Shown in pieces: positions 1-12,508 of a stretch of 64,000 nt of DNA (position 1 is the stretch's first letter; the number at the start of each line of letters is the position of its first letter). Source of the stretch: Macrostomum hystrix (lineage: Eukaryota > Platyhelminthes > Macrostomidae); NCBI GenBank assembly GCA_950097015.1, contig CATNEN010000025.1:6004001-6068000 (forward strand). The letters run 5' to 3'. Below the pieces are notes generated by a model. That model did no database searches, was not told the DNA's origin, and saw only the letters and a list, made by a program, of their open reading frames with translations. The translations under genes and the position numbers were made by a program.

Positions 1-3000
1 ACAGGCCCTGAATACTCTGCAGTGACAGGCCCTGAATATTCTACAGTGACAGGCCCTGAATATTCTACAGTGACAGACCCTGAATACTCTGTAGTGACAG
101 GCCCTGAATATTCTACAGTGACAGGCCCTGAATATTCTACAGTGACAGGCCCTGAATATTCTGCAGTGACAGGCCCTGAATAGTCTGCAGTGACAGGCTC
201 TGAATATTCTACAGTGACAGGCCCTGAATAGTCTGCAGTGACAGGCCCTGAATAGTCTGCAGTGACAGGCCCTGAATATTCTGTAGTGACAGGCCCTGAA
301 TACTCTGCAGTGACAGGCCCTGAATATTCTGTAGTGACAGGCCCTGAATATTCTGCAGTGACAGGCCCTGAATATTCTGTAGTGACAGGCCCTGAATATT
401 CTACAGTGACAGGCCCTGAATATTCTACAGTGACAGGCCCTGAATATTCTGTAGTGACAGGCCCTGAATAGTCTGCAGTGACAGGCCCTGAATAGTCTGC
501 AGTGACAGGCCCTGAATATTCTGTAGTGACAGGCCCTGAATATTCTGCAGTGACAGGCCCTGAATACTCTGCAGTGACAGGCCCTGAATATTCTGTAGTG
601 ACACCCTGAATACTCTGCAGTGACAGGCCCTGAATAGTCTGCAGTGACAGGCCCTGAATATTCTGTAGTGACAGACCCTGAATAGTCTGCAGTGACAGGC
701 CCTGAATATTCTGTAGTGACAGACCCTGAATAGTCTGCAGTGACAGGCCCTGAATATTCTGTAGTGACAGACCCTGAATAGTCTGCAGTGACAGGCCCTG
801 AATATTCTGTAGTGACAGGCCCTGAATAGTCTGCAGTGACAGGCCCTGAATATTCTGTAGTGACAGACCCTGAATATTCTGCAGTGACAGGCCCTGAATA
901 TTCTGTAGTGACAGGCCCTGAATATTCTGTAGTGACAGGCCCTGAATATTCTGTAGTGACAGGCCCTGAATATTCTGCAGTGACAGGCCCTGAATATTCT
1001 GCAGTGACAGGCCCTGAATATTCAGCAGTGACAGGCCCTGAATATTCTGTAGTGACAGGCCCTGAATATTCTGTAGTGACAGACCCTGAATATTCTGTAG
1101 TGACAGGCCCCGAATATTCTGTAGTGACAGGCCCTGAATATTCTGCAGTGACAGGCCCTGAATATTCTGCAGTGACAGGCCCTGAATATTCTGTAGTGAC
1201 AGGCCCTGAATACTCTGCAGTGACAGGCCCTGAATATTCTACAGTGACAGGCCCTGAATATTCTACAGTGACAGACCCTGAATACTCTGTAGTGACAGGC
1301 CCTGAATATTCTACAGTGACAGGCCCTGAATATTCTACAGTGACAGGCCCTGAATATTCTGCAGTGACAGGCCCTGAATAGTCTGCAGTGACAGGCTCTG
1401 AATATTCTACAGTGACAGGCCCTGAATAGTCTGCAGTGACAGGCCCTGAATAGTCTGCAGTGACAGGCCCTGAATATTCTGTAGTGACAGGCCCTGAATA
1501 CTCTGCAGTGACAGGCCCTGAATATTCTGTAGTGACAGGCCCTGAATATTCTGCAGTGACAGGCCCTGAATATTCTGTAGTGACAGGCCCTGAATATTCT
1601 ACAGTGACAGGCCCTGAATATTCTACAGTGACAGGCCCTGAATATTCTGTAGTGACAGGCCCTGAATAGTCTGCAGTGACAGGCCCTGAATAGTCTGCAG
1701 TGACAGGCCCTGAATATTCTGTAGTGACAGGCCCTGAATATTCTGCAGTGACAGGCCCTGAATACTCTGCAGTGACAGGCCCTGAATATTCTGTAGTGAC
1801 ACCCTGAATATTCTGTAGTGACAGGCCCTGAATATTCTACAGTGACAGGCCCTGAATATTCTGCAGTGACAGGCCCTGAATATTCAGCAGTGACAGGCCC
1901 TGAATATTCTGTAGTGACAGGCCCTGAATACTCTGCAATGACAGGCCCTGAATATTCTGTAGTGACAGTCCCTGAATACTCTGCAGTGACAGGCCCTGAA
2001 TATTCTGTAGTAACAGGCCCTGAATATTCTGCAGTGACAGGCCCTGAATATTCTGTAGTGACAGGCCCTGAATATTCTGCAGTGACAGGCCCTGAATATT
2101 CTGCAGTGACAGGCCCTGAATAGTCTGTAGTGACAGGCCCCGAATATTCTGTAGTGACAGGCCCTGAATATTCTGTAGTGACAGGCCCTGAATATTCTAC
2201 AGTGACAGGCCCTGAATATTCTACAGTGACAGGCCCTGAATATTCTGTAGTGACAGGCCCTGAATAATCTGCAGTGACAGGCCCTGAATATTCTGCAGTG
2301 ACAGGCCCTGAATATTCTGTAGTGACAGGCCCTGAATAGTCTGCAGTGACAGGCCCTGAATAGTCTGCAGTGACAGGCCCTGAATATTCTGTAGTGACAG
2401 GCCCTGAATAGTCTGCAGTGACAGGCCCTGAATATTCTGCAGTGACAGGCCCTGAATATTCTGCAGTGACAGGCCCTGAATATTCTGTAGTGACAGGCCC
2501 TGAATACTCTGCAGTGACAGGCCCTGAATATTCTGTAGTGACAGGCCCTGAATATTCTGCAGTGACAGGCCCTGAATATTCTGCAGTGACAGGCCCTGAA
2601 TATTCTGTAGTGACATGCCCTGAATATTCTGTAGTGACAGGCCCTGAATATTCTGTAGTGACAGGCCCTGAATATTCTACAGTGACAGGCCCTGAATATT
2701 CTACAGTGACAGGCCCTGAATATTCTGTAGTGACAGGCCCTGAATAGTCTGCAGTGACAGGCCCTGAATAGTCTGCAGTGACAGGCTCTGAATATTCTAC
2801 AGTGACAGGCCCTGAATAGTCTGCAGTGACAGGCCCTGAATAGTCTGCAGTGACAGGCCCTGAATATTCTGTAGTGACAGGCCCTGAATAGTCTGCAGTG
2901 ACAGGCTCTGAATATTCTACAGTGACAGGCCCTGAATAGTCTGCAGTGACAGGCCCTGAATAGTCTGCAGTGACAGGCCCTGAATATTCTGTAGTGACAG

Positions 3001-3310
3001 GCCCTGAATAGTCTGCAGTGACAGGCCCTGAATAGTCTGCAGTGACAGGCCCTGAATATTCTGCAGTGACAGGCCCTGAATAGTCTGCAGTGACAGGCCC
3101 TGAATAGTCTGCAGTGACAGGCTCTGAATATTCTACAGTGACAGGCCCTGAATAGTCTGCAGTGACAGGCCCTGAATACTCTGCAGTGACAGGCCCTGAA
3201 TAGTCTGCAGTGACAGGCCCTGAATACTCTGCAGTGACAGGCCCTGAATACTCTGCAGTGACAGGCCCTGAATAGTCTGCAGTGACAGGCCCTGAATATT
3301 CCCTGTATTG
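1..3310. repeat. 24-bp minisatellite, about 138 copies
   Basis: Tandem 24-bp units with core GACAGGCCCTGAATATTCTG fill the window from its first base, so the array starts further left. Variants differ mainly at the TATT/TAGT/TACT and GTAG/GCAG/ACAG positions. The period is a multiple of three, so long 8-residue-periodic open frames appear on both strands; these are not genes. The stretch 1-600 recurs at about 1199-1800, including a shared 2-bp deletion (near 603 and 1801). A 120-bp block also repeats at 2761 and 2881. These show higher-order duplication inside the array. Confidence 0.97.
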
Positions 3311-4402
3311 ATAGACTGTAAAATGTTGTTTTTTCAAGGACAGGAGTTACTGAATTCAAAACAATAGTTTATGTTGAGGAAAAAAAGAAAAAAACGCCGT
3401 AAATGTCAAGCCAATTAGAAGCAATGTCTTTTAATCCAAACAAACTGCTTAGGCGCAAACACCAGGACACGCGTGGGATAACGATAGAGAGTTTAAGAAG
3501 AGAGAGGAAATAGCTTTTCTATTCCATTTATTTCAATCGTTGAATGGCTAGTATATTTCGCAGTAATTCAATACCAAGTACAAAACGATACTCAGGTAGG
3601 CAAAATAGAAAACATTATATTATGATTTCTTAAAGGCTTATTTTTATTAGCGCATTGCATACTTGCTATGCCTATTTAAACGGCTAATATCAAAGAAAAA
3701 GTTCTATAAAAAGCAAAAGATGAAGATAATTTTTATGAATCAAATTTAAGTAAAAAAAACTAAAACTATAAAAAGCGAAGAGCAAACAAATAAAGAAAGT
3801 CAGTTATTTCTAATAATTTGACAAAAAATGCTCGCCATTTTTATTTATTTATCTGTTGTTTTTCAATAAGCTACAAAATGTTTGAATTTGCGCCAAATCA
3901 ATTTCTGAGAAAGCATTTCTAGTTATAATTATATTATTTTTTTAGCTAAAACAAAAGCAAAAGGACAAAAACACAAATAGCAGTGAAGGTCGCTGTTACA
4001 ATTTTCTCAGATAAAAACAAAAGTCTAATATATTTTTTACTTTACTTAACGCATCTTGACCTTATGTAAGTAGATAAACAAACAAAAGACCATTCCAAGA
4101 AACATAACGGGGCATAGACAAGTCATAGTAGAAGAAAGTGCAACAACGATTTAAAAAGGGAAGACGGAATAGGCGGAGAGAAAAAACGAGGATGCAAAAT
4201 AAAAAACGGGACCAATCCTATTTTATGATAATTAAATATGAGTCAAATTGTTTATATGCTAACAACAACATGCTTAAATTTCAAAACTATTGCGAGAGAG
4301 AGAGAAACATGAAAAAAAAGTTGATGAACAAATAAACCATGAATTAGTTAAGATTGACCCGAGTTTTTATTTTAGTTCATTTAGCTAACTAGATAAAGCG
4401 AT
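3311..4402. other. AT-rich intergenic stretch
   Basis: Unique AT-rich sequence between the 24-bp array and the end of the PUR gene. Short open frames here, such as 4138-4335, are rich in Lys, Arg and Asn, as expected from A-rich DNA, and resemble no known family. Nothing else is seen apart from the polyadenylation signal near 4366. Confidence 0.6.
4366..4371 (-). terminator. Polyadenylation signal of the PUR gene
   Basis: AATAAA on the minus strand, 32 nt past the stop codon at 4403-4405. It would give a very short 3' UTR. Confidence 0.5.
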
Positions 4403-7400
4403 TCAATTGTCCGACTTCTTACTAGAATCTTCCTGGGCCTCCTTAGTAGGCCCGGACTTCTGCTGCTGTTCAATGAATTCGTTCAGAATGTCGCGCACAT
4501 TTGCCCACGACTTCTCCGGCACTGTCACAGCCGTGCGAAAGTCGGCGCGAACCTCGGAGATACGCAGAAATGTACCACGGCGATTGGCGCCGACGTCGAA
4601 GTAGAAGATCTTGTTATTAACTCGCAGCGACTTTGGCGCCGGCAGCTGTTCAACTCCCTCTGTGTAGGCGGAAAATAATGACATTTGCGCATTTTAAGCT
4701 AACAATTTTTTTTTATTTCTACTATAAGTAGGCAGTGATGAAACTGCTTAAATTACTGCTATAAAAGTGCATTTTCCAGAAATCGTACGTCGTACGGGAT
4801 AATTTTATTCAGATGGAGTGTTTCTTAGAAAGTTTTCGAAGGCGATTCTTGAAAAGAGCTCGAGGGAGAGTTTTAGTAATGGTTCGAGAGCAATACTTAG
4901 TAAGGAATCGATATTGATTCTTAGAAAATGCATGACATTGCTTCATGGAAAGGTTCGAGAGCAATTCTAAGAAAATTTGTGACATTGCTTCTTTGAATGG
5001 GCTCGAGAGCGATTCTAATAATGTATGACATTGCTTCTTGGAAAGGCTAGAGAGCGATTCTTAGAAAATGTACGAAATTCTTCCTTCTTGGAAAAGTTCG
5101 AGAGCAATTCTAAGAAAATGAATGACATTGCGTTTTGGAAAGGTTCGAGGGCGATTCTTAGAAAATGTATGACATTCTGGAAAGGTTCGAGAGTGATTCT
5201 TAGCAAGGGTTCCAGACCGGTTCTTGGAAATGTTTCGAGATCGAATCTAAGAAATAGTTAAATGGCACTTCATAGAAAATATTAGATGGCGATTCTTAGA
5301 AAGGGATAGATGGTGATTCTTAGAAAGGGATTGATGGCGATTCTTAGAAAGAGTTAGATGGCGATTCTTAGAAAGGGATAGATGGCGATTCTTAAAAAAG
5401 GATAGATGTCGATTCTTAGAAAAGAATAGATGGCGATTCTTAGAAAGAGTTAGATGGCGATTCTTAGAAAGGGATAGATGGCGATTCTTAAAAAAGGATA
5501 GATGGCGATTCTTAGAAAGAGTTAGATGGCGATTCTTAGAAAGGGATAGATGGCGATTCTTAAAAAAGGATAGATCGCGATTCTTAGAAAGAGTTAGATG
5601 GCGATTCTTAGAAAGGGATAGATGGCGATTCTTAAAAAAGGATAGATGGCGATTCTTAGAAAAAGATAGATGGCGATTCTTAGAAAGAGTTAGATGGCGA
5701 TTCTTAGAAAGGGATAGATGGCGATTCTTAAAAAAGGATAGATCGCGATTCTTAGAAAATGATAGATGGCGATTCTTAGAAAAGGATAGATGGCGATTCT
5801 TAGAAGTTCTTATAAGGCGATTTTTTACTTAAATTGGACGTTTGGCAATTAAGTTGGAGTGGTTGGAATACTATTCCTGGAAAGGGGTTGGTGGCGATTT
5901 CTAGGAAAGAGTAGGGCCTTGTTTCTTAGAATGGGTGTTAATGTGACCCATTCTAAATAAATAAAAAAGTCTAGTTTCAAGGGGTCAAGTACTTCAAGTG
6001 AATGCTAGTACGAGTAGACAAACTCTATTTTTTATTTTAAAATATGAAATTCGCAGAATTTCTAGACTAGAATACACAATTTAGACAGTAAAGTTACACA
6101 GAAGTGTACAAAAATAATGCAAAAATGCCACTCAATTAACAAAATAAACTAACAATATCATGGCAATTACAAAGCCGGACAATAATTTTCAAAGCGCACA
6201 GCAAGCTGTTGAAGATAAATTGTTTCTTTCAACATCCGGAAACGGCAGTCCGCGCCCGTGCGCCCTAGCCCTGGCGTTGTCCTCCATTTTGAGTCGGACG
6301 ATGGCATTATCAAGGCGACGAATTTCAGTCACCAACTGTTGCCTCCTGTCTGCTTCTCCTCTGTCCATAACGTAGAGCGCCTGTTCTTTTGTGCGCAATT
6401 CTTCTTCTAGTTCAGCAACGCGAAGCATATTCTGCGCCATTGCTTTGATTGTTTGAGAAAATTATTTTTTTCTCTCGGCTTCTTTGTTAAACGGGAAAAT
6501 GTGCCTCTTTTTTGGTTGCTTTGAGAATTAGTTAGCTAATGTCTTGTTCTCCTGAAAGTTTTATTATTCTTTACGAATGGAACACTGGCTAGATCTGTAC
6601 GAGCTCAGGCAAACATAATAGGGAGAGAGAGTCACTGTACACCAACTTTGCTTGAAATGACACCCCAGCCACCGGGTCAAAGGCACTACACTCTTTCTCC
6701 TTCTTGTCTATCTAGCTGTACAGTTGGCAGCAGCATTAGCAGCGTGTTTCGCATTTATTAAACTAAACTAGATTGTCATGGCAACTAGTCTTAGTGGTGC
6801 GCCCTATAGGTGGGACAGAATAGGTGGGTAATGAATTAGTTAAAACAGGACTAGAGTAGCAAGCAGAGTACGTATTAAGCAGTGCGAGAGTGTACATGAG
6901 TACGTTACATTCAACTCAAAGGTAAATCATTAGATTATTTTACAGTACAAACAAGCTATTAGATTATACTAACTTTTCTACGCTATATTGTTAGACTATA
7001 AGGAGAATCAAGTGCTATGTGCACATTTAACACTAACCATAGTACTGTAAGTAAGTGGTTAAGTAAACACCAGTTCGCAGCGACATGTACTTCGCACAAC
7101 TTAATTAAACCAATACTGAGCAGCTGTCGTGCTTTGCCTCGGAACTGCTCAAACGATTTAAGAGTAAATCTGATCTGACAAATTTGATGCATTGTGGAAT
7201 CGTAAATTTGATAATCCGAAACAAACGAAAACAAAATAAACGAAAAACAAATCTTCATTATATTACAACTCAATATGGGATCTGGATGTTTCTTAGGCTC
7301 AAAATGGGGTTACGGATAATTCTTAGACTCAAAATGGGGATCTGGATGATTCTTAGACTCAAAATGGGATCTGGATGATTCTTAGACTCAAAATGGGGTT

Positions 7401-9457
7401 ATGGATAATTCTTAGACTCAAATGGGGTTATGGATAATTCTTAGACTCAAATGGGATCTGGATGATTCTTAGACTCGAAATGGGATCTGGATGTTTCTTA
7501 GGCTCAAAATGGGGTTACGGATAATTCTTAGACTCAAAATGGGGATCTGGATGATTCTTAGACTCAAAATGGGATCTGGATGATTCTTAGACTCAAAATG
7601 GGGTTATGGATAATTCTTAGACTCAAATGGGGTTATGGATAATTCTTAGACTCAAATGGGGTTATGGATAATTCTTAGACTCAAATGGGGATCTCGATGA
7701 TTCTTAGACTCAAAATGGGGATCTGGATGATTCTTAGACTCGAAATGGGGTTATGGATAATTCTTAGACTCAAATGGGGTTATGGATAATTCTTAGACTC
7801 AAATGGGGTTATGGATAATTCTTAGACTCAAAATGGGGTTATGGATAATTCTTAGACTCAAATGGGGTTATGGATAATTCTTAGACTCAAAATGGGGTTA
7901 TGGATAATTCTTAGACTCAAAATGGGGTTATGGATAATTCTTAGACTCAAATGGGGATCTGGATGATTCTTAGACTCAAAATGGGGATCTGGATGATTCT
8001 TAGGCTCAAAATGGGGTTATGGATAATTCTTAGACTCAAAATGGGGATCTGGATAATTCCTAGACTCAAATTGAGGATCTGGATGATTCTTAGGCTCAAA
8101 ATGGGGTTATGGATAATTCTTAGACTCAAAATGGGGATCTGGATGATTCTTAGACTCAGTTTTGGGATTTGGATGATTCTTAGATTCAAAATGGGGATCT
8201 GGATAATTCCTGAAATCAAAAAGAAACCCACCGGCCATGTCGTCGGTGCCGCACTCCTCAATGAGCTCGGTGAGCTTGTCCTTCAATTCGGACATGCCCT
8301 CGGCTGGCATAGCAATCTGGTTGCGTATTCCAGACGGTGTCACCTGTTGGGCTACGCGCAGAAATTTGCCGCGTCTATTTTCTTTCAGATCCAGGTAGTA
8401 GCGACGATTGTCTCTGCCGGGTAAGGATTTTAGGAAATTAAATAAACCAGTTTATCTTGTTTAATCTAAATTCATGAAATATAAATTTCAATTAAATATT
8501 CATAAAAGTATTTTTAATGGAACTTTTTTAAATACTAATATACTTTTCAACATTGTTATATAAAGAAAATCTATTTTTTAAATCGGTACCTCACGAAAAA
8601 AGTGTCTACTACAAGTAATATGCATGGTTTTGCGTATTTTGTATTTGGTATCTGTATCTAAAATACCAAGCCATTATTACCAATTCACCCCCCCTAATAT
8701 TTTTTGGCAGCGCCTGTTTGCTAACAGCGTTGGGTGGTGAGTGATTGGTTGACAGGGTGTCCTGTGGTTGAGCTGCGCCTAATATTTGGGCTTGATCAAT
8801 GAAATTTGAAAAGGGCCAATTGTAGCCCTTGAAGGTCCAGCAGTCCGTCTAGACAAATGTAAGTGACCACAGAAGTCGGAGATGATGTAGGCACATGCGG
8901 GTGACATGCTGAGAAATTTGATTCCCCATCAATTCAGCTTCTTTGGGTGTAAATTTGCGGCGGCCCAATACCACTGCATTGAATACACAGCGATCGGATT
9001 TTTCCCTAGTAAAAATTTATGCAGCTAAGAGAATCTAATCTAAATTACCCTACTTAAAGTAGCATGCGTCGTTTTTTTGACGTTTTCATGATTATCCTCA
9101 CCTGGACATGGTCTCAGACCTGTACCGCGGCCCCTGGCTGTGATCACCGCTGGCATCGCCGGCCTCCAATTGTTTATAGAATTTGACCAATTCGGCCAGT
9201 TTATCGCGAAACTCCACTGTTGAGCTCATGCTCATTAGGACGCGACTCTTCTGACCGCTGGCTCCGACTTCGGCTATTTTTAGAAATCTACCGCGCTTAT
9301 TCTGCTTCACATCGAGATAGAAGCGCTTTGATTGGACCTGCACAGTGCGCGACGCAATCTCCTCTTCATTGTTGTCGGCTCCCTGCTGCTGCTGTCTGTT
9401 GTAAGCCGTCTGTGTCGCCATGTAAGTGGAGCTCACTTGACCTGCCGAACCCTGCAT
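4403..9457 (-). CDS. PURA: PUR-alpha-type single-stranded nucleic-acid-binding protein
   Basis: Three exons: 9102-9457, 8232-8413 and 4403-4659. Joins are GT-AG and phases agree (356+182+257 nt, 264 aa). Three PUR repeats are visible. Repeat I (about 35-98) has [20 protein letters not shown]. Repeat II (about 120-178) has [20 protein letters not shown]. Repeat III (about 185-245) has [22 protein letters not shown] proteins bind purine-rich single-stranded DNA and RNA and act in transcription and mRNA transport; repeats I and II form the nucleic-acid-binding module and III dimerises. The start is uncertain. ATG at 9455-9457 overlaps a possible acceptor (TTTTTATGCAG), so the exon may instead begin just after it and translation start at the later MATQ. 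A QQQQ run follows. The C-terminal tail is acidic and lysine-rich. Intron 2 (3.6 kb) holds two minisatellites and a small open frame on the same strand. Confidence 0.93.
4830..5830. repeat. 24-bp minisatellite in PUR intron 2
   Basis: From about 5260 a regular 24-bp unit with core GGCGATTCTTAGAAAG is repeated. Between 4830 and 5260 longer, less regular units of about 40 bp share the same GATTCTTAGAAA core. Open frames across it (for example 5025-5261) come from the period, not from a gene. Confidence 0.92.
6189..6440 (-). CDS. Small coiled-coil protein with C-terminal CaaX-like box, nested in a PUR intron
   Basis: An intronless frame of 83 aa from a true ATG in good context (AAAGCAATGG). Residues 8-55 are charged and heptad-like ([13 protein letters not shown], then [16 protein letters not shown]), predicting a coiled coil. 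The last four residues, CCAL, would fit a geranylgeranylated CaaX box. Codon choice is mixed and GC-rich at third positions, unlike the AT-rich intron around it, which argues for coding. AATAAA lies at 6031-6036 on the same strand. I do not recognise the family. The combination of a short helical protein and prenyl motif recalls G-protein gamma subunits, but the usual NPF motif is absent, so I do not claim it. It could be a nested gene, a retrocopy or an alternative exon. Confidence 0.5.
   Translation of the reverse strand: MAQNMLRVAELEEELRTKEQALYVMDRGEADRRQQLVTEIRRLDNAIVRLKMEDNARARAHGRGLPFPDVERNNLSSTACCAL
7266..8225. repeat. 30-bp minisatellite in PUR intron 2
   Basis: About 32 units with core GATTCTTAGACTCAAAATGG and alternating GATCTGGAT or GTTATGGAT linkers. 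On the sense (minus) strand it starts about 25 nt after the exon 2 donor. A block near 7266-7440 recurs near 7485-7660, showing higher-order duplication. Confidence 0.93.
8414..9101. other. PUR intron 1, no further feature
   Basis: AT-rich in 8420-8680, then more balanced unique sequence. I see no open frame with protein-like composition and no tandem repeat. Confidence 0.6.
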
Positions 9458-9656
9458 AAAAATTGTAAAAGGTATGGCTCTCTATGGTAATACTTGTTTC
9501 AATCACTGTTCTACCATATGTAATGTCACTGTTATTCATTAATTTATTACATATGTTTCTATTATATTCTATCCTAGATTGTTAGAATATTGTATTTGTT
9601 GGCTGTCCCGTCAAGTGCTGTCAAATTGTAAAATATAGCATAACTTTGCTAACAAA

Positions 9657-10054
9657 CAGTGGTGCAACCAGGTTTTGCCTTGGGGGCGGTCTTTGCGTAC
9701 ATTGCCCCGCAGGTCGAAGGGGGCGGCCGCCAGGGCCCAGGTGGAGCGCGCTCCGTTTCGCGGTTTTCAGGCATCATTCCTGGGCCAATTTCAAGGGCCA
9801 GTAGGGTAGGGCCCAGATGATTTAAAAGGTTTAACAAATCAGAACGCACACACTATTATAATGAAAGCTTGAAAATTAATATATGACCAATGGTCTTGGA
9901 CTTGGTCTTTGGTCCATGTATGTTGGACTTGGGGGACAGGGAATGAGATAAGGTAATAAATTAAGAAGCGTCTTGGCTTGCCTTTTGTGTACATTGCCCC
10001 CCACAGGCCGATGGGGGGGCGGCCACCACCCCCACCCCCTGGTTGCGCTAACTG
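9657..10054. mobile_element. Candidate MITE (hAT-like ends)
   Basis: The left end CAGTGGTGCAACCAGG is matched in inverse orientation by CCTGGTTGCGCTAACTG at about 10038-10054, with one extra base. Inside are two related GC-rich segments sharing GTACATTGCCCC and GGGCGGCC (near 9695 and 9990). CAGTGG ends are typical of hAT-derived non-autonomous elements. No convincing 8-bp target duplication is seen, so the call is tentative. Confidence 0.35.
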
Positions 10055-10119
10055 GTTGCTTTTAACTAAAAACCAATCATAAGATATTTTATTTTTCTTC
10101 CAAATAAAATCATAATTAA

Positions 10120-10432
10120 TAATTAATAATAATTGATTACACCTGCCCCAATTGGGTCAGATGTGCAGCCGACAGCACAGCCACAGCTAATGCGCGGCGC
10201 ATCTGAAGGCTGCGTACAGCTGTTCAGTCCATGGACTGGGGGGACGCCACACCCACCTTGGGTACCAGCTGATGCTGGTACCCATTTAACAGCTGGGTGA
10301 ACTGAAGCAATGCAGAGTTAAGTGTCTTGCTAAAGGACACAAATTGTTCCAGTGGGGTCGGGAATCGAACCCCTGACCTTCAAGTCATGAGTCCGATGCC
10401 CTAACCACTAGGCTACAACCTCCTTTCTAAAT
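10120..10432 (-). mobile_element. tRNA-derived SINE, family 1, nearly full length
   Basis: Read on the minus strand, it starts with a tRNA-like head with A box TAGCCTAGTGGTTAG and B box GGTTCGATTCC. A body containing TGTCCTTTAGCAAGACACTT and a GTCCATGGACTGAACAGCTG block follows, then an AATTAATTATTAATTA-type tail. Other copies or fragments lie at 13563, 16415, 27009, 31845, 40212 and 49052. Confidence 0.85.
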
Positions 10433-12508
10433 AAGGTTTTTCTTCTAAAAACAAAAGACAAAGAGATTACCAATTAACTTGTTATTTTATTTTTTTGGGC
10501 AAAATCTGGCTCCAAAGGATTTGTCTAAAATCAGTCTGGAAAGAGATTAAGAATGAGAAACATATAATTTCTCTTAATGTCTCATCTCTCATTAAGAATG
10601 AATATAGCTACTTAAAAGTTCAGGCAGTTTTAGTGTTCATGCTAAATTTGGAACAATTTATAAATTTATACATGGCTAGCTACAATTGTCTCACTTTGAA
10701 TGCCTAGTATGCCACTTGGTGCACAAGCTAGAAGATGGATATAATGCATGTTAAGCATAGAATGACTAATAGAAACAAGTAAATAAGGTTGTTGTAAGAG
10801 AAAATGGACTGTTTTATTACCAGTTATAAAATTATTTTACTTATATTAACTCTAAATGATCAAGACTGCCACACACCAAGACTTCCATAGCTCTGACTGG
10901 CTCAACAGATAAGAGGAGGTCATCATTTTTATAAATTAGCAATGGAAGTGCATTGCTGATCAGTGTCAAATCCAACACCTAGCAACATGGCTGCTCTGAA
11001 AAGATTAAAGTAGGCCCCTATTATATAGTATTTTCTACGAAGAACAAATGTTTTGTTACCTATTAAAAGTAAGAGCCTGAGAAACAACTTTTTAGTTTAG
11101 GCTTTGGATTTTAAATGGAATTACTTGACTGCAAGTGTGGTCTCTACCAATCTCACATCTACCCACCCAAGCTATCCAATAGATGACCATCAGTTATTCC
11201 CTTGTAACCCCCACCCCAGATGTGGCAGTCTTGGTGTATGGAAGTCTTGGTCCTAAACCCTCTAAACTCTCAATTGTGCAAAATAAGCATTCTAGCCTGC
11301 ACTCTAGCTTTCCATTTTTTCTGGCATGAACCTAGCATGATCTAGACTATAGAAACATTACAAAAATATTTCTGACAACATACTCATTACAAAAGACTTT
11401 GTTATACAGTTATTTTTATCTTTAACAGTTTGTTATAACAGCATTTATATTTATACATTAAATATATTTTATCAAACTCATAGGGTTACAACTTACAAAT
11501 TTAAGTAATGCAATACTTCACTATAGCTATAGGCTATAAAAGGTAACAACTCGCCAATATTTGCTCTTATATAGGCCCTAGTAATGTGAACAGAAAGGGG
11601 AAAAATACTCAGTTTTTTAAGAAACGTTTTTAAGCAACTGCAAGTACAACATACAAGTTTAATTATATTTTGTACATAGCTTGTCTTGTGGTATAGGCTC
11701 ATAGAGAAAGTAAATGAAAAAGACGGCTAAAAATTAAGACAATTATTATACCGTAATTTTACTACTAGAGCATTTAACAACGTTGCATTGCATCGAAAAG
11801 TAGGCCTAGTGAATGGAATAGCCACTTTTTATAGCCATGGTCTTCGTCTTTATTAAGAAGAAAAAGGCTTAGACATTAGCTTATATGGAAAATCGATAAA
11901 GCATTGCAGGAATACAATCCATGCAGAAAGGACAAGTAGCGAATACACTAGAAACTTACCTTAACAAAGCTGATTCTGTATTTAAAAGAACCTTTACTCT
12001 TTACAGTTTACAAACGGTAATCCAGGAAACAGTGTATTTTGACACGCGCTTTCTAAGAAACTCACACTTTAGAAACACGAAAAGTAACATGTTTCAAGAA
12101 TGTCTGTCTGATTTTGGCGAATGCTTAAAATTAGTTGCTCTAGCTTGAAAAACTGAAAACAGTGGGATCATGAATTTATTCATTATTAACAAAAAATAAT
12201 GGCACTTAGTAGACTCTAATGTTTCACTTTTTACCGGGTGTTGTAGGTAAAACAAAATAAAAGAGTAAAATACTATTTCATCTTCAAAAAGCACAAAACT
12301 TGAAGCTTGCGATGTTGAATGTAAACGTTTTTGTATAGAATATAATATTTTTTGTACTCTTTTTGCTATGATTAATGAAAAACTTTCCTTTTTAAAACGG
12401 AGAATATTCTTTCGTCCTTCCTGTTAATATTGGCTTCAATAGTGACGATTTGAAACTTACTGTTGCATGTACTTACCCCCCTTTTGCTTATATGGTCTTT
12501 TATAAGTC
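10433..12508. other. Intergenic region between divergent PUR and CASPR genes
   Basis: Mostly AT-rich unique sequence. It must hold the promoters of both divergent genes, but I cannot place a TATA or initiator with confidence. A possible inverted-repeat element lies at 10861-11249. Short open frames at 10495, 11493 and 11921 show no protein-like composition. Confidence 0.5.
10861..11249. mobile_element. Candidate inverted-repeat (MITE-like) element
   Basis: About 30 bp at the left end (CAAGACTGCCACACACCAAG and on) matches the reverse complement of the right end at about 26 of 30 positions. Each end is itself two copies of a CAAGACT(T/G)CCA motif. Internal sequence is unique. No clear target duplication. 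Confidence 0.35.

Noticed and set aside
1022-3359. Long open frames (771 and 491 codons) across the first array
   Set aside because: They are fully explained by the 24-bp period lacking stops in some phases. No unique coding sequence flanks them and several frames are open at once.
4138-4335. 65-codon basic peptide frame
   Set aside because: Lys/Arg/Asn-rich translation of A-rich DNA with no gene context.
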